Source: Heloderma charlesbogerti (taxonomy: Eukaryota > Chordata > Lepidosauria > Squamata > Helodermatidae). From it: a DNA stretch of 64,000 nucleotides. Numbering within the stretch: position 1 is the stretch's first letter; each line of letters opens with the position of its first letter. Under the pieces are notes generated by a model, which worked only from the letters and a program-made list of their open reading frames with translations, searched no databases and had not been told where the DNA came from. The translations under genes were made by a program, and so were the position numbers. The stretch spans positions 1,240,001 through 1,304,000 of the forward strand of contig JANEZZ010000404.1 in the NCBI GenBank assembly GCA_026122225.1, in the 5' to 3' direction. Shown here one piece after another: positions 9,575-20,685 of this stretch.

Positions 9575-10705
9575 ATTATCTTTATTGCTAAAAGTGATAA
9601 GCTATCACAATTTTATATATTTAAAACAGAATAAAATACAAATAGAACAATTAGCTAAAATGTAATACCGTAAAAATAGTAAGACAAAATACAGTAAAAA
9701 TGGTAAACAGAAATACAAGAGTAAAAAGAGTATAAAAATACAAGAACACATTGACATGGCTCAAAAGCTCCCCAACAGAATACTAGTCTGACACGAAGGG
9801 GAACACAATTTATATGGGCCCCACATTGGGATGCAATTATGGATGGTTTTGGTGCCTAGCTCTTAACTTACTTGCAGCCAGGACAAATTTTGCAACCAGA
9901 GCAGTAATATGTACATTATTATCAGCCAACGAAATACAAATTTGATCAAGTGGAGGTCAACCGGATAAAGAGCAGAGATGTATTCAAGGAATTTTTGTCT
10001 AAGGGAGGTATATAGAGGGCATCGTAGCAAATGATGTTGCATGTCCTCCACTTCCCCTGAGTCACAGATGCAGAGGCTTTGGTGCACGGGAATATTATAA
10101 AATCTTCCTTCTAAATAGGTTGAGGGCACACACTGAAAGCACAGAGCTGTAAATGCTCTTCTGAGTGGCGCCAGCGTAAGCTTAGTAAAATATTGCTCCA
10201 GCCCGAATGATGTTTGATATATTGGTTACCAAGAAGAGTATGCCATCTGAGAAATTAGAAGTAGGTCCCACTGCTTGGAATCAAGGTGGATCTTTTCTTT
10301 AACGAGCTGTCTAACTCTATTAGAGGCATAGTTTAGTGGGGCTCCGATTTTAATCCTGTACGAACGGGGACTCTACTGACAGAATTTGTCCAAGAGCTTT
10401 GGGCCAAAGATTGTTGTTGTTCTAGGAAATATTTTTGGGGGAGACGGGTATCACTCATACTAACCAGCTTCAGCCAGTACAGGGCTAGAGCAATATGTGC
10501 ACCAGTTTGTAAAGAGAGTAGCCCTGTTTCAGCCCTTCAAAAAGGAGCTGGCATGCCTTTGGAGACAACCAACAGAGATGTTAAGAAGGAGTTCTGCACA
10601 ACGTCCAGAGGGGAGACTTTATTGTAGCCCCAGAACTCTGTGCCACACAGTAATTGTGACACAATCTTCTTCTGGAATACCTCAACTGTAGGAGCAACTA
10701 AGCTT
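9575..10705 (-). mobile_element. Non-LTR retrotransposon, 3' part of the ORF, decayed
   Basis: On the minus strand, fragments of one protein can be followed with frame breaks: KIVSQLLCGTEFWGYNK, then VQNSFLTSLL-VSKGMPAPF, then near 9980-10090 CICDSGEVEDMQHHLLRCP. The last is a C-x2-C-like/H-x4-C knuckle, typical of the region after the reverse transcriptase in several LINE clades. The longest open frame is 88 codons (9863-10129). An A/T-rich 3' tail runs to about 9575. I cannot decide the clade; it is neither BovB nor CR1 as seen elsewhere in this window. It lies between two halves of an older repeat. Confidence 0.6.
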
Positions 10706-10739
10706 CCCCCTTGAATGCGGTTCTTTATCTTTATCCCCT

Positions 10740-10835
10740 ACTGGAATTGGACAGCCCTTCAAATGGAGGACACCATCAAATGGAAGTCTGCCCTCTGTAA
10801 AATAGGACACCCTACCAATTACATTGATTGGCATT
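10740..10835 (-). repeat. Dispersed repeat, upstream half of an interrupted copy
   Basis: The reverse complement reads gggtgtcctattttacag and cctccatttgaagggctgtcc, matching 25005-25130 on the plus strand (atcctcttttacagggga, cctccatctgaagggctg). Confidence 0.55.
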
Positions 10836-11999
10836 AGATCCAGGACAATCAAAAGAAACTACTTCCCATAACTTATAATTAACTTATGGAATTCTTATTG
10901 TCACAACAGGTGGGGATGATGGGTCCTTGCCTAGGCGGCTTTAAATTTTAAAAGAAGACTAGGCAAATGCACAGAGATGTCTGTCAATGGCTACTAAACA
11001 TGATGTCTATGTGAAGCCTCCAGGGTGAGAGGCAGTGTACCACTGAATGGCCGAGGAATGATAGTGGGAGAGGGGCGTTGCTTTTGTGTCCTGCTGGGGG
11101 CTTCCCACTGGGGCACCTGGTTGGTCACTCTGGGAAATGGGAGGCAGGACTGTATGCACTTTAATATGAGCCAGCAGGGCGCTTTGCATGTTCTTACAAC
11201 CTTTCGAAGACTGTAGCAAAGCCGTTTGATTTCACAGGCCAAGCGCGGCTCCAAACCTCCGTCACGCGAGGAGATGGCCAGAAACACTCTATCGGAGAAG
11301 CCGTATCTCTGTGAAAGCTTAAATTAGCCAAACGTATGCATGGAATCCTTGCAAAGCAGAAGCAGGAGGCTATTTTATATGTTATCTCTAGGACTGCTTT
11401 ACATTACGCCTTTCACTTTAGGTTGCTAGTGAAGTAGACGGGGACATTGTTGGAACAGCTTGGAGGGCCAAACACATGTCTGCGCCAGAGTGAGAGGCAG
11501 GGGAGCAAGCAGGCTGCAATGGTGAAGAGGCAGAGCAACTCCAGGGGCTCTTGCCAGTGGGCCCCTGCTGGGGTGGGGGCCCTCGGCAGGTGCCCAGCCA
11601 CGGCTGCCCTTGGCACCGGCCCTGTCAAGCTCAGCAGCTTCCAGCAAGCCTGGGGGTGGCCCCGGCACAAAAGGGATCTATTTGCCTGCTTAAAAACAAA
11701 CCTCCATGACTCAGGCTGTCTGCACGTGAGTGATTTATTGCATGCTCATGATCGGTCACTCACAGAATTTTGCGGGTCCTTCACATGACATCACCAACCT
11801 CCAGGACACCTCGCACACATTTCCCCCTTTATCGCGCTTTCAAAAACATCAGCGATAAACTAGTAATAAAAGTTAATGGCGCCATATTGGCAGTGTGTAA
11901 TGCCAGCTTAGCACCATGGTCTTGCCAAGGAAGGACTTTCGTCAGCTCAGACCATGTGTCTCTCAGTCACCAATCGGAGGGAGAAGAGAGTATTTTTGT
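10836..11999. other. Intergenic sequence, nothing recognised
   Basis: A GC-rich stretch at 11440-11660 is open in several frames on both strands, which is a composition effect. No protein family is recognisable. Confidence 0.4.
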
Positions 12000-12065
12000 G
12001 AACCTCCCAGAGGGCTTCAGCTATGGGGCGGTATAGAAATATAATAAATGAAATGAAATGAAACG
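12000..12065 (+). repeat. L2-like LINE 3' tail
   Basis: The segment with gagggcttcagctatggggcggtatagaaatataataaat is followed by (GAAAT)n. It resembles the 3' terminus of the L2-like copies in this window (53225-53646 and 61840-61962), which end in a GGGTAxAAAT-type word plus a simple repeat. Confidence 0.55.
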
Positions 12066-12134
12066 AGTAAAATGCCTCCCTGCAACAAAGGGACACTGAT
12101 TTGATTCCCGCCCCTGCCCAGAATCAACTTCCTC

Positions 12135-12262
12135 TGTTGATTCAGAGCTCCCCATTAAGTTCAGTGGGGCTTACTCCCAAGTAAGTGTGCTGAAGGTTGC
12201 AGACTTACAGTGATCTTATGTCTACTCGGAAGTAAGTCCCAAGTAAGTGTGTCTAGGGCTGC
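12135..12262. repeat. Short dispersed repeat (gtaagtccc type)
   Basis: It contains ttcagtggggcttactcccaagtaagtgtg, then atgtctactcggaagtaagtcccaagtaag. The two halves are partly complementary, as in the copy at 8536-8620. Confidence 0.5.
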
Positions 12263-13892
12263 AGGGAAACAGTACAGCACAAGTTAAGCGAGGAAAGCAA
12301 GACACATCCCAGGGAGGAAGGGAGGTGCTTCCTCCATGCAAGTCACGTGTCTGCTGTGTAAAGAAGTCCATCCTAATCCCGCAAAGAAAGCAAAAGCAGA
12401 AAGCCCCAGAAAGGATGCGGATTTTTTTGCTTAGTGTAGGGACACCCTCAGGGTAGGAAGGATCAGCCCTCAGTGGTACCGTCTGGGCAGGACTTTGGGG
12501 TAGAAGTTCAGGCTCCTCTCAGCAGGTGGGTCTGAAACGCAGCAAGGCGTGCTTGCCACATTTTGAAGTCAGCAAATACACAATGGCCAACTAAAGAAGA
12601 GGGAGTTCTTGTATGGCAACAAAGTCCAGAGTCTAAAACTCTCTGACTTCATCACTGACAGTCCTATTCCTTACTTTTGTTGGCAACTGGCACAAAAGCA
12701 AAAATTAAGAAATGGCCAGGCCAGGTGTCAGCTAAGCAAGGAACCAGAGGCCAAAGACACAGGCATAAGAGTAGGGAGGTGGGACATTGTTAAGGAAAGA
12801 AAGGTGCAGAAGGGATGAAATCTGGAGAGGTTTCCGAATGAAATGGAGGTGCAGGATCTGGGGGACAGGGACAGCTGGCAATGCTGGGATGGGCGAAAGG
12901 TCTCTGTTGTTAAGGCTAAGCATCCCAAATGAGGCTGTTTAACAAAGCCAACCCATTGACTCCTGCAGGAGACCACAGGTTCTAGTGCAGTGAGAAGATT
13001 TTCATGACTCGGCAACCATCAGGTGCTCCAGCAGATAAGATTACGTCAGTGAGCCATTGTGAGTTGCCAGCGAAAGGAGAGTTGGCATTGCTTTTGGCCT
13101 TAGGCAATTTGCCAATAGGATCCAAAATGCAGCACCAAATATTTTTTGTTGTTAAATTCCAAATGAATTTCTATGGAATACCACGCTTGTGGCAGCAGGC
13201 CAAAGCTGATGGGTGGATCTCCTGGTTTGAATAATGCAAATTGGCGCCTGCCGCTGTAAGCAAAAATCGGGAACAGGATGTGGCAGGTGGAGGGGAATGG
13301 ATCATCGTGCAACCCGGGAGTTGGAAGAGAGCCACTGGCCAACGGATGGTAGTAGGCCTGCACTGCAGGTAGCATCTAGTTGGCTTCTGATGCTGCATTT
13401 AAAACCAATGTTCTTCTGGCCCTGTAAGACCCAGAAGTGCTAAAGTGCTGGTTCCACAGTTCCCCTGATGTGTAAACTCTGCACACGGTAGGGCCCAGGA
13501 GCACATGCTGACCTTTGAGGCCACAGACAGGATGTCTGCGGGGAGCCTCTCCCGCCAGACCTGCACACCTGCTGAGCTCCTCGGAGGAGGCCCCCTTTGC
13601 GTCTCCAGGTTCCCAGATGCGCACTTAGCTGGAGCCAGGGGGAGGGCTTCTTCTGCGGCTGTGCCCAGGCTCTGCTCTGAGACCCCTCCTGAAGGAGGCT
13701 CACCTTGCATGGTTCTGTGGCCTTCCACTGGGTTGGTGAAGCCTCCTGCTTTGGGGAGGCTTTGGGGCCATGGTGAGTGAGGGTTTCGCTCTTGGAATTG
13801 TCCCAATTTGCTGGAAGCTGCATGCTCAAGGAGTTTTCATGGCTTCTCGCATTTTCTTTATTCTGCTGCTTTTAGTGTTTATTGTTATAATT
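12263..13892. other. Intergenic sequence, nothing recognised
   Basis: The interval 13440-13780 is open in several frames on both strands, but the predicted peptides lack recognisable domains and are low-complexity in character. I do not call a gene. Confidence 0.4.
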
Positions 13893-13900
13893 GTTTTAAG

Positions 13901-14093
13901 TAGTGGAGGCTGGTGGCACCGATGTCCACGGGGTGGTGAATCTGCTCTGGGTTTCAGTCAGAACTAGTCAGAATTCTAAAGGAGCTATCCAAAGTGCAAA
14001 GCAAAGCACTTTGGACAACTCCTTTAGAGTTCTGACTGAAACCCAGAGTGGATTCACCACCACCCGAACATCGGAGCCATGAGCTTTCTACTG
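13901..14093. mobile_element. Foldback hAT-type MITE, copy 1, 8-bp TSD
   Basis: A 193-bp near-palindrome starts tagtggaggctggtggc and ends gagctttctactg. The arms carry ggtttcagtcagaac-tctaaaggagctatccaa and its complement. Perfect 8-bp direct repeats GTTTTAAG flank it (13893-13900 and 14094-14101). Related copies are at 26673, 29247 and 36478. No transposase. Confidence 0.88.
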
Positions 14094-14101
14094 GTTTTAA
14101 G

Positions 14102-15090
14102 TTTACAGGTACTAGCTGGCTTGAGAAAAGGCAGGATAAAACTGTCTTAAATCACAACGAAGTTTGCATACCACCATCCTGCTTTGAGCTGGGCTGGAAA
14201 TGCTGTAAGGAGAGTTGCCGGACTGTGTATGTGCGTGTGTGTCTGGCCGCAGTCCTTTGCTGGAAGCTGGATATACAGAGTCTGTACCAAGGAACAGGAG
14301 AAGCAGTTTGCTGAACTTTTGCTCACCCCCAAAAGGACAGCGAAAGGGATTTCTTCCTTTCCTTTCCTCTGCTTTGCCCATCCCTAATTAGTATCTCAGA
14401 GATATCCATGTCAGTATTTTGTAACCTTATTAGAACAAGGAGAGCTTAGCCAGAATTTCTTGGTGTTCCAGAAATTTTATAGTTTACTCTCCCATCCTGT
14501 TCATCACGCTGGCCTTTGGAGCCAAGCTGCCTGGGTGTTCTGAGGAGAGGGGGCCAGACTTCATTCTCCAGAGTTATGTGGACATAAGTCCAATTAGAAT
14601 TTGACCTACAAAGGCTCGTAGGAGGGTGTCCGAAGGGAGTGGTCTTGCAGGGAGTGGTGGGGGGCAACGACTGTGTAGGCTACCCTGACCACAGACGTCA
14701 ACCGCTTTGCATGTGAAGCGGTGTTCGAGTCTCAACTCTTGGTCCGTCTAGCTCACTACAGTCTCTGCTCTGCGTTCCAACTGGCACCACCAGGGTCTTT
14801 GGTGGGCGGTTTTCCCAGCCCTGGAGATGGGAGGGATTGCATCTGAGCCCTTCTCTAAAAGTGGGTGATGCTATTGCCTGCTGGGCAGCACCACCCCATT
14901 CCTCGGTGAAAGGAAATAGATTTCTATCAGCCTATGATCTGTTGTTCTTCTTAGTGTTCCAAGGAAAGGCGAGCAGGGCCAGGCTCCTAAACCCATCTCC
15001 CCAGAGCTGGGTGTATATTCAGTGCCCAGATTATGCAGGGAGGGGGAGGCAGTGGTGCCCTGGTGCCCCCACCTTTTGAAAGCCCTGTTA
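14102..15090. other. Intergenic sequence, possible degenerate SINE remnant near 14730-14850
   Basis: Words such as ggtccgtctagctcac and tcccagccctggagatggg faintly resemble the minus-strand SINE body, but the match is weak. Nothing else recognised. Confidence 0.3.
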
Positions 15091-15206
15091 GGGTACAATC
15101 CTAAGCATGTTTAGACAGAAAAAAGTCCTACAACTCCCACGATTCCCCAGGTGAATGCTGGGAGTTGTAGGACTTTTTCTGTCCAAGCATTCATAGGATT
15201 GTGCCT
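15091..15206. mobile_element. Palindromic MITE, second copy of the 9088 family
   Basis: gggtacaatcctaagcatg, then tttagacagaaaaaagtcc and tacaactccca, is mirrored by tgggagttgtaggactttt, then ctgtccaagcattcatagg and attgtgcc. It has the same layout as 9088-9211. A TTA occurs at each edge, which could be a 3-bp duplication. Confidence 0.75.
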
Positions 15207-15732
15207 TTAGCTATTGTTTTTAGAAGGCTGCAGGAGGCAGGGAAAGGCATGATTTGGCTAGACTGGGTGGAGTCGGGGTGGTGAGGTTTCTTGAGTTCAT
15301 TTCACCCTCCTTAGACTTTCCTCCGTAATTTAACTGTGTGTCCATAGGCATGTGCATACCTTGGAAACATAAGCATCATTCACAATGCTAATTTTTAAAA
15401 TGTATTTCTTTCTTTAAGCAAACAAAAAAATCAGCATTCTTTAAGATTTAGCTTTATATTTTGTACAAAAAATACCACAAATACTGCTGTAGAGCAAATT
15501 ATTCTATAGAACATCCAAAAGCATTAGAGCCTCCCTCCCCCTGTACTTCATCTCTGAAGTTTTCATCTGATGACCTTGCCATAAGAGGATTTGGGAGACG
15601 CCCTTTCTGGGGGAAGGACTCTGAGAACATAATTTGCATTGTGTGCTTTTCCACTCCCATGCCAGGGGCCATTCAAGACGCCACAGTGCAAGCAGAAAGG
15701 AAAGAGGGAGGGCATCTGTACACTAGCCTACA

Positions 15733-15780
15733 ATCCTGCATTTAAAACAGGGCTTTCTGCCTCCGTTTTAAATGCAGGAT
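15733..15780. repeat. Perfect 16-bp inverted repeat (hairpin)
   Basis: atcctgcatttaaaac (15733-15748) is exactly mirrored by gttttaaatgcaggat (15765-15780) around a 16-base loop. It is probably part of a small DNA element whose ends I cannot define. Confidence 0.6.
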
Positions 15781-16721
15781 CACTCCTTTCCCCCCACCCT
15801 TCCCCCTCCTCCTCCCCTGTATCTAAATCTTCCGTTATCTCTCATCGATCTCACTCCTCTTCTTGCCGCTTTAACTCTTTTGAGGGAGGGAACTGAAGCA
15901 GAACACAGCGGGGTAATTTGATAGCTCATTATCTGCAATCTATTTAAAAACGGAAGGAAGGGCATTTAGTGCAGGAGATGGGTTGGATGATCACGACATC
16001 ATGTAAAGAGCCCATAAACCTCCATGAGAGAGCAATCTCAATCACAGGCTAAAAGCCCGGTGTGAAGGAGCCCGGAGAGATGCAGAGGTAGCAGAAGTGT
16101 GGCAAGGAGAGCGCAGGATCATTTGGAGGGAAATGCACAGAAACAGTGCAAGAGCATGAACGCACACAAGTCCCATTGAAATTAATAGGAGCTGTGGAGG
16201 AGCACATCCCATGCTCTTAAGCAAGTCCGACTCATTTCCGTGGACCTACCTTGAGCAGGAGATCCACCTCGTGGATTATGTCCAACAAGAATAACTTCGT
16301 CTAAAGCCAAAGAGCAGCAGCAGTGCTGGTGCCAAAGGACTCCAAAATGAGTCTCACGATGCTGCCAGATCCCAAAATCAGTTGGCTCATTGGTTGAAAT
16401 GAAACTCATCTGTTCGTACTGTTCACCTTTGTAGCGAGCCTGGAGCAATGCACAACCCCATTGCGACCGAGTTCAGAACTGACTGTGAGCATTGGAGCAT
16501 GCGCAGTCTGCATCCAGCAACACCATTGCTGCGTGTGCACTGGGCTGGTGGGTTGCACCCTTGAATGATCTCAGGTGGCCCCTGCCACTTCCTTGTCGCT
16601 GCTGCAGTTCTGGCGCCATGAAGAGGCGCATCCTGCCAGCCCACCTTCTTCTCTCCCCCATATACCAGCGATTGGCAATGGCACAACAAATCAGGAAGGA
16701 CGCACATAACACGGTGACATG
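15781..16721. other. Intergenic sequence, nothing firmly recognised
   Basis: A pyrimidine-rich stretch lies at 15785-15825. A fragment near 16141-16210 resembles the gtaagtcccattga repeat only weakly. Confidence 0.35.
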
Positions 16722-16960
16722 ACAACATCAGAAGAGCCCTGCTGGATCAGACCCAGGGTCCATCTAGTCCACCACTCTGCTCAAACAGCGGCCAACCAGC
16801 TGCCCACAGGAAGCCCACAAGCAGGACACGAGTGCAACATCATGCTCCTGCCCATGTTCCCCAGCAACTGGTGTACACAGGCAGACTGCCTCTGATACTG
16901 GAGGTCACATAGAGCCATTAAGACTGGCAGCCATGGATGGCCTTCAATCGTGCTGCAGTA
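16722..16960 (-). repeat. Dispersed repeat, probably LINE-derived (as at 2915)
   Basis: It shares agaagagccctgctggatc, the gtccatctagtcca block, ggaagcccacaagcaggac, gttccccagcaactgg and gcctctgatactggagg with the 2915-3265 copy and is better preserved at its left end. Confidence 0.6.
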
Positions 16961-17915
16961 TGTGACTCCAAACGACAGCTGCTAAGATGCATTTTGATAC
17001 TGAGCATGCGCAAGAACCCATATACAGGGAACAAGACCTCGTACTAAAGGAGAACTCTCGTTTGAGCCCACATGGATGAATTTGTTATTTTCCCGGAAAG
17101 TAACGAATTCACTCAGGGTGATTTTGCCCATCACTAGAAATTACCCAAGCTGCACCTGACATCCTGAAACCCCAGGTCAACCCATCATGTTTTGTATTAA
17201 GCCCAGATGTAGATTATCCTTTCATCAGAAAGAAGGATCTCTGCAATTGTTACAGTGGACCAGCTGGTTTTTAGCTCTTGTTTTCCCCATAGTGTAATAT
17301 ATATCCACTGTTCAGCCGAGCTCCAGGCCCACAACCTCCCTCTTCTGTGTGTAGCTGGTGGACTGAATGCTTGAAGAGTAACTCCATAAATCAGTGTGGC
17401 GCCTCCGTTTCACAATAAATCTTCTGATAATTCAGAATCAAGGGAAGAAGTCCATGGTGAGAGTTGGATTAAAAAAAAAACATTAAAAAATTAGTTTTAC
17501 ATAATCCACAAGGGGTCACTCACTCTCTTGGCAGAAATAATCTCTTTGAAATTGACTTTAAAAATAACATTAAACATAGATCCATCTCAATGGTTTTCAA
17601 GAGAAGTAACTACACTTCTGGCCCCAAAGTGCTTGGATTATACTAAAGCCAAACATCCCGCCTTGAAGAGACAAAGTGAAACTCCTATTTCATGAGCAAA
17701 AATAAAAATTAAGCAGCTTGGTTTTAATGGGACTCAAAGTCCAACCCTCTTGAGCCACTTTCTAGAAAGACACCATGGCAGAAACCTCAAGAGAGCATCA
17801 GCTCAGACGCAGTCGATATTTTAAAAATGTTGGTCTCGGCGTTGGAACTGAAATAAGTCGGAGTTGTAAACTGGCCAGAAAACTTCGGTTATTGGGCGCT
17901 ACATAAATAATATAA

Positions 17916-17948
<33 letters not shown>

Positions 17949-18238
17949 GTGAATGAATAAAGCTCCATATGTATGTATGTATGTATACATATTTTAAACA
18001 ATAACAGCAACAAAACATTGTAACAATATTGGTTCCCTTCCTCTTCTCTGATAAATTTGTATAACACCCCAGTTTTATTTCCTGGCCAATTTTATTTCAG
18101 CCTGGATTATTATCCCCTGTTACAGACAGGCTCCAAGTCTGAAATCACCTTTGCCACTACAGCTACCAGTGAGCTCCTGCCTTCAGAGATAGTTAAGCCA
18201 TTCTGGAGAATGGGGGGCTTTCCCACCCAGCTCCTGCC
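16961..18238 (+). repeat. Intergenic sequence with L2-like tail and microsatellites
   Basis: An L2-like 3' terminus (gttattgggcgctacataaata) lies at about 17860-17915, followed by (GAAA)n to 17946 and (GTAT)n at 17970-17990. The rest, including 17400-17760, shows nothing recognisable. Confidence 0.45.
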
Positions 18239-20685
18239 CTGTTGTTGTTCAGTCGTGTCCGACTCTTCATGACCCCATGGACCATAGCACGCCAGGCCTT
18301 CCTGTCCTCCGCTCTCTCCCGGAGCATGCTCAAGTTCACATTCATTGCATTGGGGATGCTATCTAGCCATCTCATCCTCTGCCGTCCCCTTCTCCTTTTG
18401 CCTTCAGTCTTTCCCAGCATCAGGGTCTTTTCCAGGGAGTTTTCTCTTCGCATTAGGTGGCCAAAATATTTGAGCTTCAGCTTCAGTATCTGTCCTTCCA
18501 ATGAGCAGTCAGGGTTGATTTCCTTTAAGATTGACTAATTGGACCTCCTTGCAGTCCAGGGGACTCGTAAGAGTCTTCTCCAGCACCACAGTTCAAAGGC
18601 ATCAATACTTCGGCGCTGAGCCTTCCTTAGAGTCCAGCTCTCACAGCCATACGTTGCTACTGGGAAAACCATAGCTTTGATTAGACGGACCTTTGTCGGC
18701 AAGGTGATGTCTCTGCTTCTTACTATGCTGTCTAGGTGTGCCATAGCTTTCCTCCCAAGGAGCAAGCGTCTTTTAATTTCATGGCTACAGTCACTTTCTG
18801 TAGTGATCTTGGAGCCTAAGAAAATAAAATCTGTCACTGCTTCCATTTCTTCCCCTTCTATATGCCAGGAAGTGATGGGGCCGGATGCCATGATCTTAGT
18901 TTTTGTAATGTTGAGTTTCAAACCAGCTTTTGCACTCTCCACTTTCACCCTCAACAAGAGGCTCTTTAGATCCTCTTCGCTTTCTGCCATTAGGGTGATA
19001 TTGTCTGCGTATCTGAGGTTGTTGATAATTTTCCCTACAGTCTTAATTCCGACCTGTGATTCATGCAACCCAGCGTTTCTCATGATGTACTCTGCATATA
19101 AATTAAATAAGCAGGGTGACAATATACAGCCTTGTCGTACTCCTTTCCCAATTTTGAACCAATCGGTTGTTCCATGTCCTGTTCTTACTGTTGCTTCTTG
19201 TCCCTCGTACAGGTTTCTCAGGAGACAGGTAAGGTGGTCTGGTACTCCCATCTCTTTAAGAATTTGCCACAGTTTGTTGTGATTCACACAATCAAAGGCT
19301 TTAGCGTAGTCAATGAAGCAGAAATAGACTTTTTCTGGAATTCTCTTGCTTTCTCCATGATGCAGCGAATGTTGGCGATTTGATCTCTAGTTCCTCTACC
19401 TCTTCGAAACCCAGCCTGTACTTCTGGTAGTTCTTGGTTCACATGCTGCTGAAGCCTAGCTTGTAGGATTTTGAGCATCACCTTGCTGGCATGTGAAATG
19501 AGCGCAATTGTGCGGTAGTTTGAACATTCTTTGGCATTGCCCTTCTTTGGAATTGGAATGTAAACTGACCTTTTCCAGTCTTGTGGCCACTGCTGAGTGT
19601 TCCAAATTTGTTGGCATATTGAGTGCAACACTTTAACAGCATTATCTTTTAGGATTTTAAATAGCTCAGCTGGAATACTGTCATCTCCGCTAGCTTTGTT
19701 GTTAGTAATGCCCACTTGACTTCACTCTCTAGGATGTCCGGCTCAAGTTCAGTGACCGCACTATCATGGCTATCAGGGACATTAAGACCTTTCCTGTATA
19801 GTTCTTCTGTGTATTCTTTCCACCTCTTCTTAATCTCATCTGCTTCTGTTAGGTCCCTGCCTTCTTTGTCCCTTATCATGCCTGTCTTTGCACAAAACGT
19901 TCCCTTCAGATCTCCGATTTTCTTGAAAAGATCTCTAGTCTTCCCCATTCTATTGTTTTCCTTGATTTCTTTGCATTGTTCATTTAAGAAGGCCTTCTTG
20001 TCTCTCCTTGCTATTCTCTGGAACTCTGCATTCAGTTGGATATATCTTCCCCTTTCTCCCTTGCTTTTCACTTCCCTTCTTTCCTCAGCTACTTGTAAAG
20101 CTTCATCAGACAGCCACTTTGCTTTCTTGCATTTCTTTTTCTTTGGGATGGATTGAGCTGCTGCCTCCTGAACAATGTTACAGACCTCCGTCCATAGTTC
20201 CTCAGGCACTCTGTCTATCAGGTCTAATCCCTTAAATCTATTCGTCACCTCCACTGTATATTCATAAGGGATGTGATTTAGGTCATACCTGAATGATTTA
20301 CTGGTTTTCCCTACATTCTTCAATTTAAGCCAAAATTTTGCAAGAAGCAGCTCATGATCTGAGCCACAGTCAACTCCAGGTCTTCTTTTTACTGACTGTA
20401 TGGAGCTTCTCCATCTTTGGCTGCAAAGTACATAATCAATCTGATTTCGATATTGACCATCTGGTGATGTCCATGTGTAGAGTTGCCTCTTGTGCTGTTG
20501 GAAAAGAGTGTTTGCTATGATCAGTGTGTTCTCTTGGCAAAACTCAATTAGCCTTTGTCCTGCTTCATTTTGTACACCAAGGCCATGCTTGCCTGTTATC
20601 TCGGTTATTTCTTGACTTCCCACTTTAGCATTCCAATCCCCTATGATGAAGTGGAGATCTTTTTTTGGTGTTAGCCCTAGAAGGT
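18239..20685 (-). mobile_element. RTE-BovB LINE copy A, main part (host of copy B)
   Basis: Minus-strand RTE-BovB ORF2 from just before LTPKKD in the endonuclease to the C-terminus and 3' tail ((CAA)n-type, gttgttgtt on the plus strand). Endonuclease words IIGDWNAKVGSQE and GSDHELLLAKF, and reverse transcriptase words IPIPKKGNAKECSNYR, GVRQGCILSPCLFNLY and LRYADNITLMAE, can be read. Breaks: a short deletion after SEVKWA near 19712, a one-base break just before the FIDYAKAFD block near 19340, and a TAG in SNQS near 18535. BovB spreads by copy-and-paste, and established work shows frequent horizontal transfer in squamates and ruminants. Copy B has inserted at 20685/23361; the rest of A's truncated 5' end continues at 23361. 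Confidence 0.93.

Noticed and set aside
13440..13829. Overlapping open frames on both strands, possible novel gene
   Set aside because: Openness in several frames at once reflects GC composition; no domain, start context or splice structure stands out.
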